The notes below the pieces were generated by a model that searched no databases, was not told the DNA's origin, and saw nothing but the letters and a program-made list of their open reading frames with translations. Below are positions 1 to 5,852 of a stretch of 14,889 nucleotides of DNA, piece after piece (the first letter of the stretch is position 1; the number at the start of each line of letters is the position of its first letter). Position numbers and translations under genes: made by a program. Source of the stretch: JAUWOY01 sp034431315 (GTDB lineage Bacteria > Chloroflexota > Anaerolineae > VGOG01); NCBI GenBank assembly GCA_034431315.1, contig DAOUDK010000042.1, positions 1 to 14,889 on the forward strand, given 5' to 3'.

Positions 1-56
1 GAAGGCGATAACCAGCAGGAAAGAGATGCTATTCAGATGTAAAAGAGCTACTTATG

Positions 57-449
57 TTAAAAAAAAGCCCCAAGTGCACTTAGCAGAGATCTGTCTACTA
101 TTCTCCGATACACTCTAGAGTAATATCTAGAGCCTCTTAGCTCTTCTACTTGCTGGATTGTTCCGTTGCGTGCAAGAATGATAAAGGGAGGGCTCTTCTC
201 AAACGCTGGTCCACATGCATAGGCACGCACATCGTCAGGAGAGACATCATCAATGTCGGCAACTATGGCTCGCGGATAGCCTTCCCAATATACCAGATAC
301 AAACAAGGCTTGGCTCTATCAGGTTTTTTGCGGACAACATCATCTGGAAGCCCCAGAGGCGAGCGAGGGACGGTCCACACATCGCGGCGTTGCTCGCTTG
401 GAAAGCCAAATTTCTCCAATTCATCCTGACAACAGTAGGTCTTAATCAC
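57..449 (-). CDS. hypothetical protein, 130 aa
   Basis: I do not recognise this family and assign no function. The frame extends to an ATG at 470, but GTG at 449 is the better start because GGAGGAG (457-463) sits 7 nt upstream of it. The protein is soluble, with no signal peptide or membrane segment. It has two cysteines near the N-terminus (YCCQDELEKFGF), a hydrophobic middle (LYLVYWEGYPRAIVADIDDV) and a basic C-terminal third. It ends in a T-rich run of eight T, so stop codon and possible transcript end coincide; a convincing stem before the run is not visible. It is the last gene of the minus-strand group that begins with the 423-aa protein, and its start overlaps a possible 47-codon ORF by 8 nt, suggesting translational coupling. 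Composition is more AT-rich than the ABC genes, as in accessory DNA. Confidence 0.6.
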   Translation of the reverse strand: MIKTYCCQDELEKFGFPSEQRRDVWTVPRSPLGLPDDVVRKKPDRAKPCLYLVYWEGYPRAIVADIDDVSPDDVRAYACGPAFEKSPPFIILARNGTIQQVEELRGSRYYSRVYRRIVDRSLLSALGAFF

Positions 450-585
450 TGCAATTCTCCTCCATCGCACTCCGCGCCTCGTCCGCTTGCGGCTTCGGGG
501 GCAGCAGGTCCCCTGTCGCTTCGCATCCGGGCCGCTCCGCTTGGGCTAACAGTGGCATCTGGATAGCGTGCTCTTTTTGTTCCAT
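442..585 (-). CDS. possible small ORF, 47 aa
   Basis: A 47-codon ATG-to-TAA frame lies between the 423-aa and 130-aa genes and overlaps the GTG start of the latter by 8 nt. The product would be acidic and polar (starts MEQKEHAIQMP, ends MEENCSD), the size of a small antitoxin or leader peptide. Against it: no clear ribosome binding site precedes the ATG, and most of the frame runs through a GC-rich segment (about 471-560) that looks like a dispersed repeat rather than gene sequence. Position, direction and overlap favour a coupled small gene; composition argues for chance. No family is recognised. Confidence 0.3.
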   Translation of the reverse strand: MEQKEHAIQMPLLAQAERPGCEATGDLLPPKPQADEARSAMEENCSD

Positions 586-636
586 AGCTGTCTTACCCAA
601 ATTCTAACTTTTTGAGGGTTGACGCTATCTTTGTAT

Positions 637-1908
637 TTATGGCTCATTACTGGCTTCTTCTGCCCAGGATGAAAGTGAGGTGGTTACTTTATTGCTTATC
701 TCCGTTGTAATCGTTGTTGTTGTCTCTGTATAGCTCCTCGTCGCTAAAGGTAGACCTTTTTCCTCAAGATACTTTCTTACCAACTTCCAGAGATCGTCGC
801 TGGTTCTGTATGGCTGAGGTTCATAACCAGATTGTCCAAGCCGAGTTGTTAGCATAACCGAAACACGCGGCGTCATTCTGGGTTCCATCACTGAATACAC
901 AAAGAGAGGACTAATTCCATAATCGAATGCTCTTTCAATCTCCATTAAATGCCCATTCCCTTGAGAGATGTCGAAAATTGCTAACTTGCAACTATGAAGC
1001 AGCATAAGCGTATGGTGGTAAATGAGATCTTCTGGCATCTCAAAATCGGCTGCTAGTATAGGATCATACCCTGGCTGTGCTACCGCCTCCTTAATTGTTT
1101 CCAAGGGTAGCAATTGATTGTAGTTGCCTCCAATGAAGACTCTATATTCCCAAGGACTGCGCGGCTCGTCTAGGGATCTTTTAGGCCCGATCTCTGGAAT
1201 TGCTCCGCATAATTCTGTAATCTGTTGCTCATCTGCTCCCACTTGCGCCAATGCCTTAGCAAGGATAGCAGTCGGGTTTTGTACAATTTGCTTCGCCTCT
1301 TTGGCGCCGCGCGCAAGTTTCTTAATGACTTCTAAAAGGTTGGGACGGATCTCGAAATGGAGTTTAAGGACAAGACCTGCTGGTTTCTCATCAGCGCGGT
1401 CTTCCTCACCCGGGCTTTTGGAGAGTACGTCTTCTGTATATGCGAGAAGAAAATTCTTGATGGCCGATGAAGTCTCTCGGACGTAAATCCTTAGCGTCTC
1501 ACCTTCTTTGATCACAATGTAGCTCGAATTGTTATCAGAATCGTCTATCTGCCATTGGTCGTCCTTCACTTTGGTCACAATCGAGCCATTCGCAGAAAGG
1601 ATGATCTTATGCTTCTCAAATTCTCGCCGCAACTTAGGTGAAGTGGCCCTCTGCTCCAAGTCACTCTGGAAATCCAATCCTACGCTAAACATGAACTCTT
1701 GGACATAGAGCAAAGCGATGCCTAAGAGATGCAGAGATGCGCCTTTATGAAAACGGTTGCCCTGGGGTTGATTGTCGATCAAAATTTCATAGATAGTTTT
1801 ATAAGTTTCAACGGCCGCTGACCATCGCCAGGTTCTTTGGTGTATATAAGCCTGGTGGTAAAGTTTATCTAACTCGGCTCTAAGGTTCTCAGGAGGAAGT
1901 ACATACAT
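637..1908 (-). CDS. 423-aa protein with C-terminal nucleoside-deoxyribosyltransferase/TIR-like domain
   Basis: The ATG at 1908 is preceded by AAAGGAG at 6-nt spacing. Residues about 10-90 are helical and TPR-like, including WSAAVETYKTIYEIL and LHLLGIALLYVQEF. Residues 90-150 hold a predicted beta-rich insert, followed by a helical segment (FLLAYTEDVLSK, about 153-164). Residues about 253-375 form a Rossmann-like unit: strand YRVFIGG, second strand GYDPILAADF, then CKLAIFDIS, the Glu-containing helix HLMEIERAFDYG and strand SPLFVYS. The order of strand, Asp, then a Glu in an EIxxA-type helix matches nucleoside 2-deoxyribosyltransferase-like and TIR-like NAD or nucleotide glycosidases, with Glu323 as candidate catalytic residue. 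The last 35 residues are Thr/Ser-rich and probably disordered. A helical sensor joined to a nucleotide-cleaving domain is typical of anti-phage effectors, so defence is a reasonable inference, but no partner of a known system is adjacent. Confidence 0.7.
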   Translation of the reverse strand: MYVLPPENLRAELDKLYHQAYIHQRTWRWSAAVETYKTIYEILIDNQPQGNRFHKGASLHLLGIALLYVQEFMFSVGLDFQSDLEQRATSPKLRREFEKHKIILSANGSIVTKVKDDQWQIDDSDNNSSYIVIKEGETLRIYVRETSSAIKNFLLAYTEDVLSKSPGEEDRADEKPAGLVLKLHFEIRPNLLEVIKKLARGAKEAKQIVQNPTAILAKALAQVGADEQQITELCGAIPEIGPKRSLDEPRSPWEYRVFIGGNYNQLLPLETIKEAVAQPGYDPILAADFEMPEDLIYHHTLMLLHSCKLAIFDISQGNGHLMEIERAFDYGISPLFVYSVMEPRMTPRVSVMLTTRLGQSGYEPQPYRTSDDLWKLVRKYLEEKGLPLATRSYTETTTTITTEISNKVTTSLSSWAEEASNEP

Positions 1909-2018
1909 GGGATTCTCCTTTGCTTTTACTTGATGCCTTTAGGCCAATCAGGAGTAGGTATTTAGGATTACAAGCGGCACGACTCTATAATCCCTTCTTA
2001 TATTTTGCTACCAGGCAT

Positions 2019-2047
2019 ACTATACCACACTTCAGGCCGTTTGGCAA
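2019..2047 (-). promoter_or_regulatory. sigma70-type promoter for the 423-aa gene
   Basis: Reading the minus strand, TTGCCA (2047-2042) and TATAGT (2024-2019) are separated by exactly 17 nt. Transcription would start near 2012 and give a leader of about 100 nt before the ATG at 1908. The -35 box and first spacer bases belong to the left edge of the direct repeat that starts at 2038; the -10 box is outside it. Confidence 0.6.
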
Positions 2048-2055
2048 CACCAAAA

Positions 2056-2086
2056 AAGCCACCTGTGCGGTTGACGCAGATGGCTT
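2056..2086. terminator. bidirectional hairpin terminator, copy 1
   Basis: An imperfect stem pairs AAGCCACCTGTG with CGCAGATGGCTT around a short loop. On the minus strand it is followed by six T (plus-strand A run 2052-2057), which is the stronger orientation; on the plus strand by a looser T-rich tract. The second copy (3988-4018) changes a T-G pair to C-G, so the stem is conserved. It insulates the minus-strand promoter to its left from the plus-strand promoter to its right. Confidence 0.6.
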
Positions 2087-2134
2087 CTTGTTTATCGCTG
2101 CCGCCTTTGCCTCTTTGCAAAGCTAATCGCCAAA

Positions 2135-2162
2135 TTGACAATATTCCCCCCAGGTGTACAAT
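2135..2162 (+). promoter_or_regulatory. sigma70-type promoter, copy 1
   Basis: TTGACA (2135-2140), 16-nt spacer, TACAAT (2157-2162). Both boxes are identical in the copy before the intact ABC gene. The predicted start lies about 7 nt downstream, leaving a leader of roughly 15-20 nt holding the GGAGG site. Here it drives only the truncated copy. Confidence 0.75.
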
Positions 2163-2183
2163 ATAACCCTGGAGGCAATCGTC

Positions 2184-2705
2184 GTGAAACATCTCGGACG
2201 CGCACTGAGTTATCTCAAACATTACTGGCTGCTGGCTGCGGGGGCCTTCCTCGGCCTGCTCATTTCCACCGCCACCCGCCTGATCATCCCGCGCCTGACC
2301 CAGACGATCATTGACGACGGCATCGTTGCCGGGCAGATGCGGGTGGTCTTGCGGGCTGCGGTAGGAACGGTGGGCCTGGCCATCGCTGGATCGGTCTTCA
2401 CCTTCCTGCAAGGTGTGCTCTCCGCCCGCACCGCCCAGGGCGTGGCCTACGACCTGCGCAATCAACTCTACGCCAAGACCCAATCCCTCTCCTTCAGTTA
2501 CCACGACCGCGCCCAGACCGGGCAACTCCTCACCCGCGCCACGTCCGACGTCGAGATGGTGCACATGTTCGTCGGCATGGGCTTCATCCAACTCCTCAGC
2601 GCCATCCTGATGATGGTCGGCAGCATTGTGCTGCTGGTCGCCACCGACTGGCAACTGGCGCTGATCATGCTGGTGCTGGTGCCGCTGACCTTCGGGATCG
2701 TTGGC
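2184..2705 (+). pseudogene. truncated ABC exporter gene (N-terminal transmembrane part only)
   Basis: The frame starts with GTG at 2184, 8 nt after GGAGG, exactly as in the intact gene at 4116. It encodes about 174 residues of a type I ABC exporter membrane domain: the first transmembrane helices, the stretch DLRNQLYAKTQSLSFSYHDR and the intracellular-loop pattern LLTRATSDVEMVHMF. Similarity to the intact paralogue ends at residue LTFGIVG; the frame then runs through unrelated sequence to a stop at 2742-2744. There is no nucleotide-binding domain, so the product cannot transport. Substitutions relative to the intact copy are mostly conservative, so it either decayed slowly or came from a related paralogue. 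Promoter and ribosome binding site are intact, so a short membrane peptide might still be made. Confidence 0.85.
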
Positions 2706-2747
2706 TTCTCAGCAAGACCAACATCCTGCTCACCGCTCATCTGAAAC

Positions 2748-2776
2748 TTGACTTTAATGCCAATTGATAGTATAAT
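2748..2776 (+). promoter_or_regulatory. strong sigma70-type promoter with no plus-strand gene behind it
   Basis: TTGACT (2748-2753), a 17-nt spacer and a perfect TATAAT (2771-2776) lie just beyond the point where the truncated ABC copy loses homology. Downstream on this strand there is only a hairpin and then sequence antisense to the DUF3800 gene. It may be an orphan from a lost gene or the source of an antisense RNA. Confidence 0.6.
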
Positions 2777-2813
2777 TCAAACAGGTAGCGGTATTGTAAG
2801 TCCTGGATCGGCT

Positions 2814-2832
2814 GGGTGTTCGTAGAACACCC
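2814..2832. repeat. perfect inverted repeat, 8-bp stem and 3-nt loop
   Basis: GGGTGTTC and GAACACCC flank GTA. It starts about 30 nt after the predicted start site of the promoter at 2748-2776. No T run follows on either strand, so it is not a classical terminator. It could be the 5' structure of an RNA, an operator, or the 3' boundary of the minus-strand DUF3800 transcript. Confidence 0.5.
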
Positions 2833-2857
2833 CACTCCGCCCATTAGTTGGCGGTGG

Positions 2858-3484
2858 TTATCGGCCCCCAGGCAGAGCCGCTATTTTTGTTCCCCGCACC
2901 CTTTCCTCCACGATGACCTTCTCGGCAATGATCTGCGCTGCCCAGCGCTCGCCCAACCCGTGCTTCTGTTCAAAAGACCAGGCCACGAAATCCACCGCTT
3001 GCAACCCAGGCACTGCCCACGAATCCGATTGTTCGATCAACACGATTTGCATAGGCACGTGAGCAATGGCCCTGCGTATGGCTTGCTCGAGTTGTACTCG
3101 TTGGGTGCGGTTAGTGTATCGCTTGTCCAGGCACAAGTTTACTTGAGGGTGGCGTTCGACGCAATGGCGGACGACTCGCGCCACCGCTGCACGGTATACA
3201 GCTTCGCTTTGTTGCGGGGTAATGCCTTGCTTATCCACTACCGTGACGTAGATCTCGCACTCGACAGCGGCCAACTTGGTCAGGAAACGACGAATAACTC
3301 GTGGGTGCGAACGAGCAGCCTTCAACTCGCTGGTTCGAGCGCGTCTGCGCAGCGATCGGCGTGTCCGACGGACGAGCGTTTCTATGCGGCGCGGATTTTG
3401 CACAACAAGCAGCGCCACGGTGAAGAATCGTTCTCTACTTGCTGGGTGCGGCGTCCCCGATTCGTCGCCAAATCCGACAAACAT
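2858..3484 (-). CDS. DUF3800 domain protein
   Basis: The protein has 208 residues from ATG at 3484, placed 1 nt after the stop of the preceding 29-codon ORF; a weak GGGGA lies upstream. Residues 1-10 read MFVGFGDESG, the hallmark DESG opening of DUF3800, a family predicted to adopt an RNase H-like fold. Further acidic positions fit the expected active site: D84 (TVVDKQ), D120 (NLCLDKR) and D165 (LQAVDFVAWS). Length is normal for the family and no truncation is seen. Biochemical function is unestablished; members are often near mobile elements and defence genes. It lies on the minus strand inside the insert separating the two ABC copies, so it probably arrived with that insert. A longer start at 3541 exists but would overlap the upstream ORF. 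Confidence 0.8.
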   Translation of the reverse strand: MFVGFGDESGTPHPASRERFFTVALLVVQNPRRIETLVRRTRRSLRRRARTSELKAARSHPRVIRRFLTKLAAVECEIYVTVVDKQGITPQQSEAVYRAAVARVVRHCVERHPQVNLCLDKRYTNRTQRVQLEQAIRRAIAHVPMQIVLIEQSDSWAVPGLQAVDFVAWSFEQKHGLGERWAAQIIAEKVIVEERVRGTKIAALPGGR

Positions 3485-3485
3485 G

Positions 3486-3575
3486 CTACGTCCCCAGGTC
3501 GCTAAGTTCAGGTATCTTGCGCAGCCGCACGAAGCGACCATAGTATATCATTCGCAACTCGCTCGTGCCCATCAT
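3486..3575 (-). CDS. small ORF, 29 aa, coupled to DUF3800
   Basis: A 29-codon frame (begins MMGTSELRMIYYGRF, ends IPELSDLGT) starts in an ATGA overlap with the stop of the Fic-like fragment and ends 1 nt before the DUF3800 ATG. The tight chaining on both sides suggests translation as one relay. The peptide is basic with an aromatic core (IYYGRFVRLRK). No family is recognised; it may be a genuine microprotein or the tail of a formerly larger protein. Confidence 0.4.
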   Translation of the reverse strand: MMGTSELRMIYYGRFVRLRKIPELSDLGT

Positions 3576-3750
3576 CGTGCCTCTCCAGGAAGGACGTCGT
3601 CGGTGGGATTCAAAGGCTCCTCAATGACCCGCAGCACCTCACCGGCCCGGTAGACACGGTTGCGGGCCTTCGGCACAAAAGCCCAATACCCCCTTTGACG
3701 GAGCGCACAACCCGCCCTGCCGGGCTTTCGCGAAATGCTTTAGGATCCAT
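3572..3750 (-). pseudogene. frameshifted Fic-like N-terminal fragment
   Basis: ATG at 3750 follows a GAAGG site by 6 nt. The first frame reads MDPKAFRESPAGRVVRSVKG, then a run of five G on the coding strand (plus-strand C run 3689-3693) is followed, in another frame, by YWAFVPKARNRVYRAGEV and on to a TGA at 3572-3574. Joining the frames by one added or two removed G gives a sensible protein of about 59 residues. Its first 27 positions resemble the N-terminal region of Fic/DOC-family AMP-transferases (SPAGR, then GYWAFVP). The Fic catalytic domain with its HPFxxGNGR motif is absent, so this is a fragment. The frameshift may be natural or an assembly error. Confidence 0.5.
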
Positions 3751-3969
3751 CAGTCGCCTTCCATCTGAAGGTAAAGGAAACGGTTATTAACACAGATGTA
3801 AGTAAGAGTTTGGTTATTAACATTTTTGGGAGAAGGTGTAAATAAGATTCCCACCAGTGGCTCTAGATCTCCAGGCCTAGAGAGACCAGCAGCACTTTCA
3901 GTTCCGCGTTTGTCCCCGGCTAGATTTCAGGCTTTTGGTTCCCAGCCATAGTATTAGCAGATTTCGCCT
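3751..3969. other. intergenic region between the Fic-like fragment and ABC repeat copy 2
   Basis: No ORF or RNA gene is supported here. The part near the Fic-like start is AT-rich and holds the GGTTATTAACA direct repeats. The part at about 3850-3969 shows nothing I can interpret. Together with the repeat leader (3970-4115) this is the longest gene-free stretch of the window. Confidence 0.6.
3782..3822. promoter_or_regulatory. direct repeat pair, possible operator
   Basis: The 11-mer GGTTATTAACA occurs at 3782-3792 and 3812-3822, a 30-bp period close to three helical turns. It lies 30-70 bp upstream of the Fic-like fragment start, where a promoter or regulator site would be expected. Confidence 0.35.
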
Positions 3970-3987
3970 CGTTTGGCAACACCAAAA

Positions 3988-4018
3988 AAGCCGCCTGCGC
4001 GATTGACGCAGATGGCTT
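3988..4018. terminator. bidirectional hairpin terminator, copy 2
   Basis: Same structure as at 2056-2086, with AAGCCGCCTGCG pairing to CGCAGATGGCTT. On the minus strand the stem is followed by a six-T run. It precedes the ABC operon promoter. Confidence 0.6.
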
Positions 4019-4066
4019 CTTGCTTACCGCTGCCGCCTTTGCCCCTTTGCAAAGCTAACCGCTAAA

Positions 4067-4094
4067 TTGACAATATTCCCCCCACGTGTACAAT
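4067..4094 (+). promoter_or_regulatory. sigma70-type promoter of the ABC exporter operon
   Basis: TTGACA (4067-4072), 16-nt spacer, TACAAT (4089-4094). The upstream in-frame GTG at 4086 lies between the -35 box and the start site, so it cannot be the translation start; the leader would be about 15-20 nt. Confidence 0.75.
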
Positions 4095-4115
4095 ATGACT
4101 CTGGAGGCAATCACC

Positions 4116-5852
4116 GTGAAACATCTCGGACGCGCACTGGGTTATCTCAAACATTACTGGCTGCTGGCTGCAGGGGCCTTCCTCGGCCTGCTCATTTCCT
4201 CCGCCACCCGCCTGGTCATTCCGCGCCTGACTCAGACGATCATTGACGACGGCATCGTCGCCGGGCAGATGCAGGTCGTCTTGCGGGCTGCGGTAGGAAT
4301 GGTGGGCCTGGCCATCGCTGGATCGGTCTTCACCTTCCTGCAAGGCGTGCTCTCCGCCCGCACCGCTCAAGGCATAGCCTACGACCTGCGCAATGAACTC
4401 TACGCCAGGATCCAATCCCTCTCCTTCAGTTACCACGACCGCGCCCAGACCGGGCAGCTCCTCACCCGCGCCACGTCCGACGTCGAGATGGTGCACATGT
4501 TCATTGGCATGGGCTTCATCCAACTCATCAGTGCCATCCTGATGATGGTCGGCAGCATCGCGCTGCTGGTCGCCACCGACTGGCAACTGGCGCTCATCAT
4601 GCTGGTGCTGGTGCCGCTCACTTTTGGGGTCTTCGGCCTCTTCGCCAGCAAGGCCCGACCGCTGTTCATGCGGATTCAGCAGCGGATAGCCGATCTCAAC
4701 ACCGTGCTGCAGGAAAACCTGGCCGGCGTGCGGGTGGTCAAGGCTTTCGCTCGCGAGTCCTACGAGGCCCAGCGTTACACCCAGGCCAACCAGAACCTGT
4801 TCGACCTAAACCTGGTCGTGGGACGGCTGTTTGCGACGGCCATGCCGCTCATTTTTCTGATCGCCAATCTCTCGCTCTTGTCTGTCTACTGGATCGGCGG
4901 CCGCCAGGCTATCGCCGGTCACCTCAGCGTGGGGCGGCTGGTGGCCTTCGCCAACTACATGATGATGGCCTTTTTCCCCATGCTGATGCTGGGTATGATC
5001 ATGGCCATGATCTCGCAGGCAGGGGCTTCGGCTGAGCGCGTCTTCGAGATCCTCGACGCCCAGTCGGAAGTGGTCGAGAAGCCGGGCGCCATCGTCCTCC
5101 CTACCATCGAGGGCCGGGTGGCCTTCGAGAACGTCAGTTTCCGCTACTTCGGCGGGGGCGAGCTGGTTCTCAAGGACGTCAGTTTCACCGCCGAGCCAGG
5201 TCAGACGGTGGCCCTGCTCGGAGCGACCGGCTCCGGCAAATCCACCATCATCAACCTCATCCCCCGTTTCTACGACGTGACCGAGGGGCGGGTGACGGTT
5301 GACGACCACGACGTGAGTGACGTGACGCTGGACTCCCTGCGCCAGCAGGTCGGCATCGTGCTCCAGGAGACGACGCTTTTCTCAGGCACGATCCGCGAGA
5401 ACATCGCTTTCGGCCGACCCGAGGCCGAGCTCGAACAGATCATCGCCGCTGCCAAAGCCGCCGAGGCCCACGACTTCATCATGGGTTTCCCAGAGGGGTA
5501 TGAATCGCCAGTGGGGGAGCGGGGGGTCACGCTCTCAGGTGGAGAGAAGCAGCGCATCGCCATCGCTCGCGCGCTGCTCCTGGACCCGCGTATCCTCATC
5601 CTGGACGACGCGACCTCCAGCGTGGACTACGAGACGGAGTTCCGCATCCAGCAAGCGCTGGAGCGGCTGATGGAGGGGCGCACCAGCTTCGTCATCGCCC
5701 AGCGCATCGCCACTGCGCTCAACGCGGATCAGATTCTGGTGCTGGAGCGGGGCGAGATCGTGGCCCGGGGCACGCACGAGGAATTGTTGGACGAGAGCCC
5801 CATTTATGCGGAGATTTACTACTCGCAGTTGGAGGGGGGATCACGGCTATGA
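4116..5852 (+). CDS. ABC exporter half-transporter, degenerate-site subunit
   Basis: The product is 578 aa from GTG at 4116, 8 nt after GGAGG. Residues about 10-300 form the six-helix type I exporter membrane domain; residues about 330-570 form the nucleotide-binding domain. Visible motifs: Walker A GATGSGKST (369-377), Q-loop Gln417, signature LSGGE (473-477), Walker B ILILDD ending at Asp498 and D-loop SSVD. The catalytic Glu after Walker B is Asp498 and the switch His is Gln529 (FVIAQR), the pattern of the non-hydrolysing site in heterodimeric exporters such as TM287/288, TmrAB and BmrCD. Its canonical signature would serve the partner's catalytic site. It overlaps the next gene by ATGA, so both are translated together. 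Substrate cannot be read from sequence; drugs, lipids or peptides are typical for the family. Confidence 0.95.
   Translation: MKHLGRALGYLKHYWLLAAGAFLGLLISSATRLVIPRLTQTIIDDGIVAGQMQVVLRAAVGMVGLAIAGSVFTFLQGVLSARTAQGIAYDLRNELYARIQSLSFSYHDRAQTGQLLTRATSDVEMVHMFIGMGFIQLISAILMMVGSIALLVATDWQLALIMLVLVPLTFGVFGLFASKARPLFMRIQQRIADLNTVLQENLAGVRVVKAFARESYEAQRYTQANQNLFDLNLVVGRLFATAMPLIFLIANLSLLSVYWIGGRQAIAGHLSVGRLVAFANYMMMAFFPMLMLGMIMAMISQAGASAERVFEILDAQSEVVEKPGAIVLPTIEGRVAFENVSFRYFGGGELVLKDVSFTAEPGQTVALLGATGSGKSTIINLIPRFYDVTEGRVTVDDHDVSDVTLDSLRQQVGIVLQETTLFSGTIRENIAFGRPEAELEQIIAAAKAAEAHDFIMGFPEGYESPVGERGVTLSGGEKQRIAIARALLLDPRILILDDATSSVDYETEFRIQQALERLMEGRTSFVIAQRIATALNADQILVLERGEIVARGTHEELLDESPIYAEIYYSQLEGGSRL

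Larger units (their letters stand above)
2038..2705 (+). repeat. direct repeat, copy 1 (ABC exporter leader plus 5' part of gene)
   Basis: This 668-bp stretch matches 3970-4637 at a constant offset of 1932 bp with no indel. In the 146-bp leader I count 13 differences, nearly all transitions (about 91% identity). The translated parts differ at about 16 of 185 residues. Homology stops abruptly after a GGC codon at 2703-2705. The repeat unit contains a hairpin, a promoter, a ribosome binding site and the start of the ABC gene. Confidence 0.9.
3970..4637 (+). repeat. direct repeat, copy 2 (leader and 5' part of the intact ABC gene)
   Basis: Second copy of the 668-bp unit at 2038-2705, at a constant 1932-bp offset. 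This copy continues into the complete gene, so it is probably the original and the left copy the derived one. Confidence 0.9.

Noticed and set aside
2812..2840. Possible tRNA T-arm (GGTGTTCGTAGAACACC)
   Set aside because: The stem is too long, the loop too short, and no acceptor, D or anticodon arms can be drawn.
2816..3505. Plus-strand open frame of 229 codons behind the orphan promoter
   Set aside because: Antisense to the DUF3800 gene, which has the DESG motif; its translation shows no domain and no ribosome binding site was seen.
4086..4115. Upstream GTG start giving a 588-aa ABC protein
   Set aside because: The codon lies inside the promoter between the -35 and -10 boxes; GTG at 4116 has the correctly spaced GGAGG.
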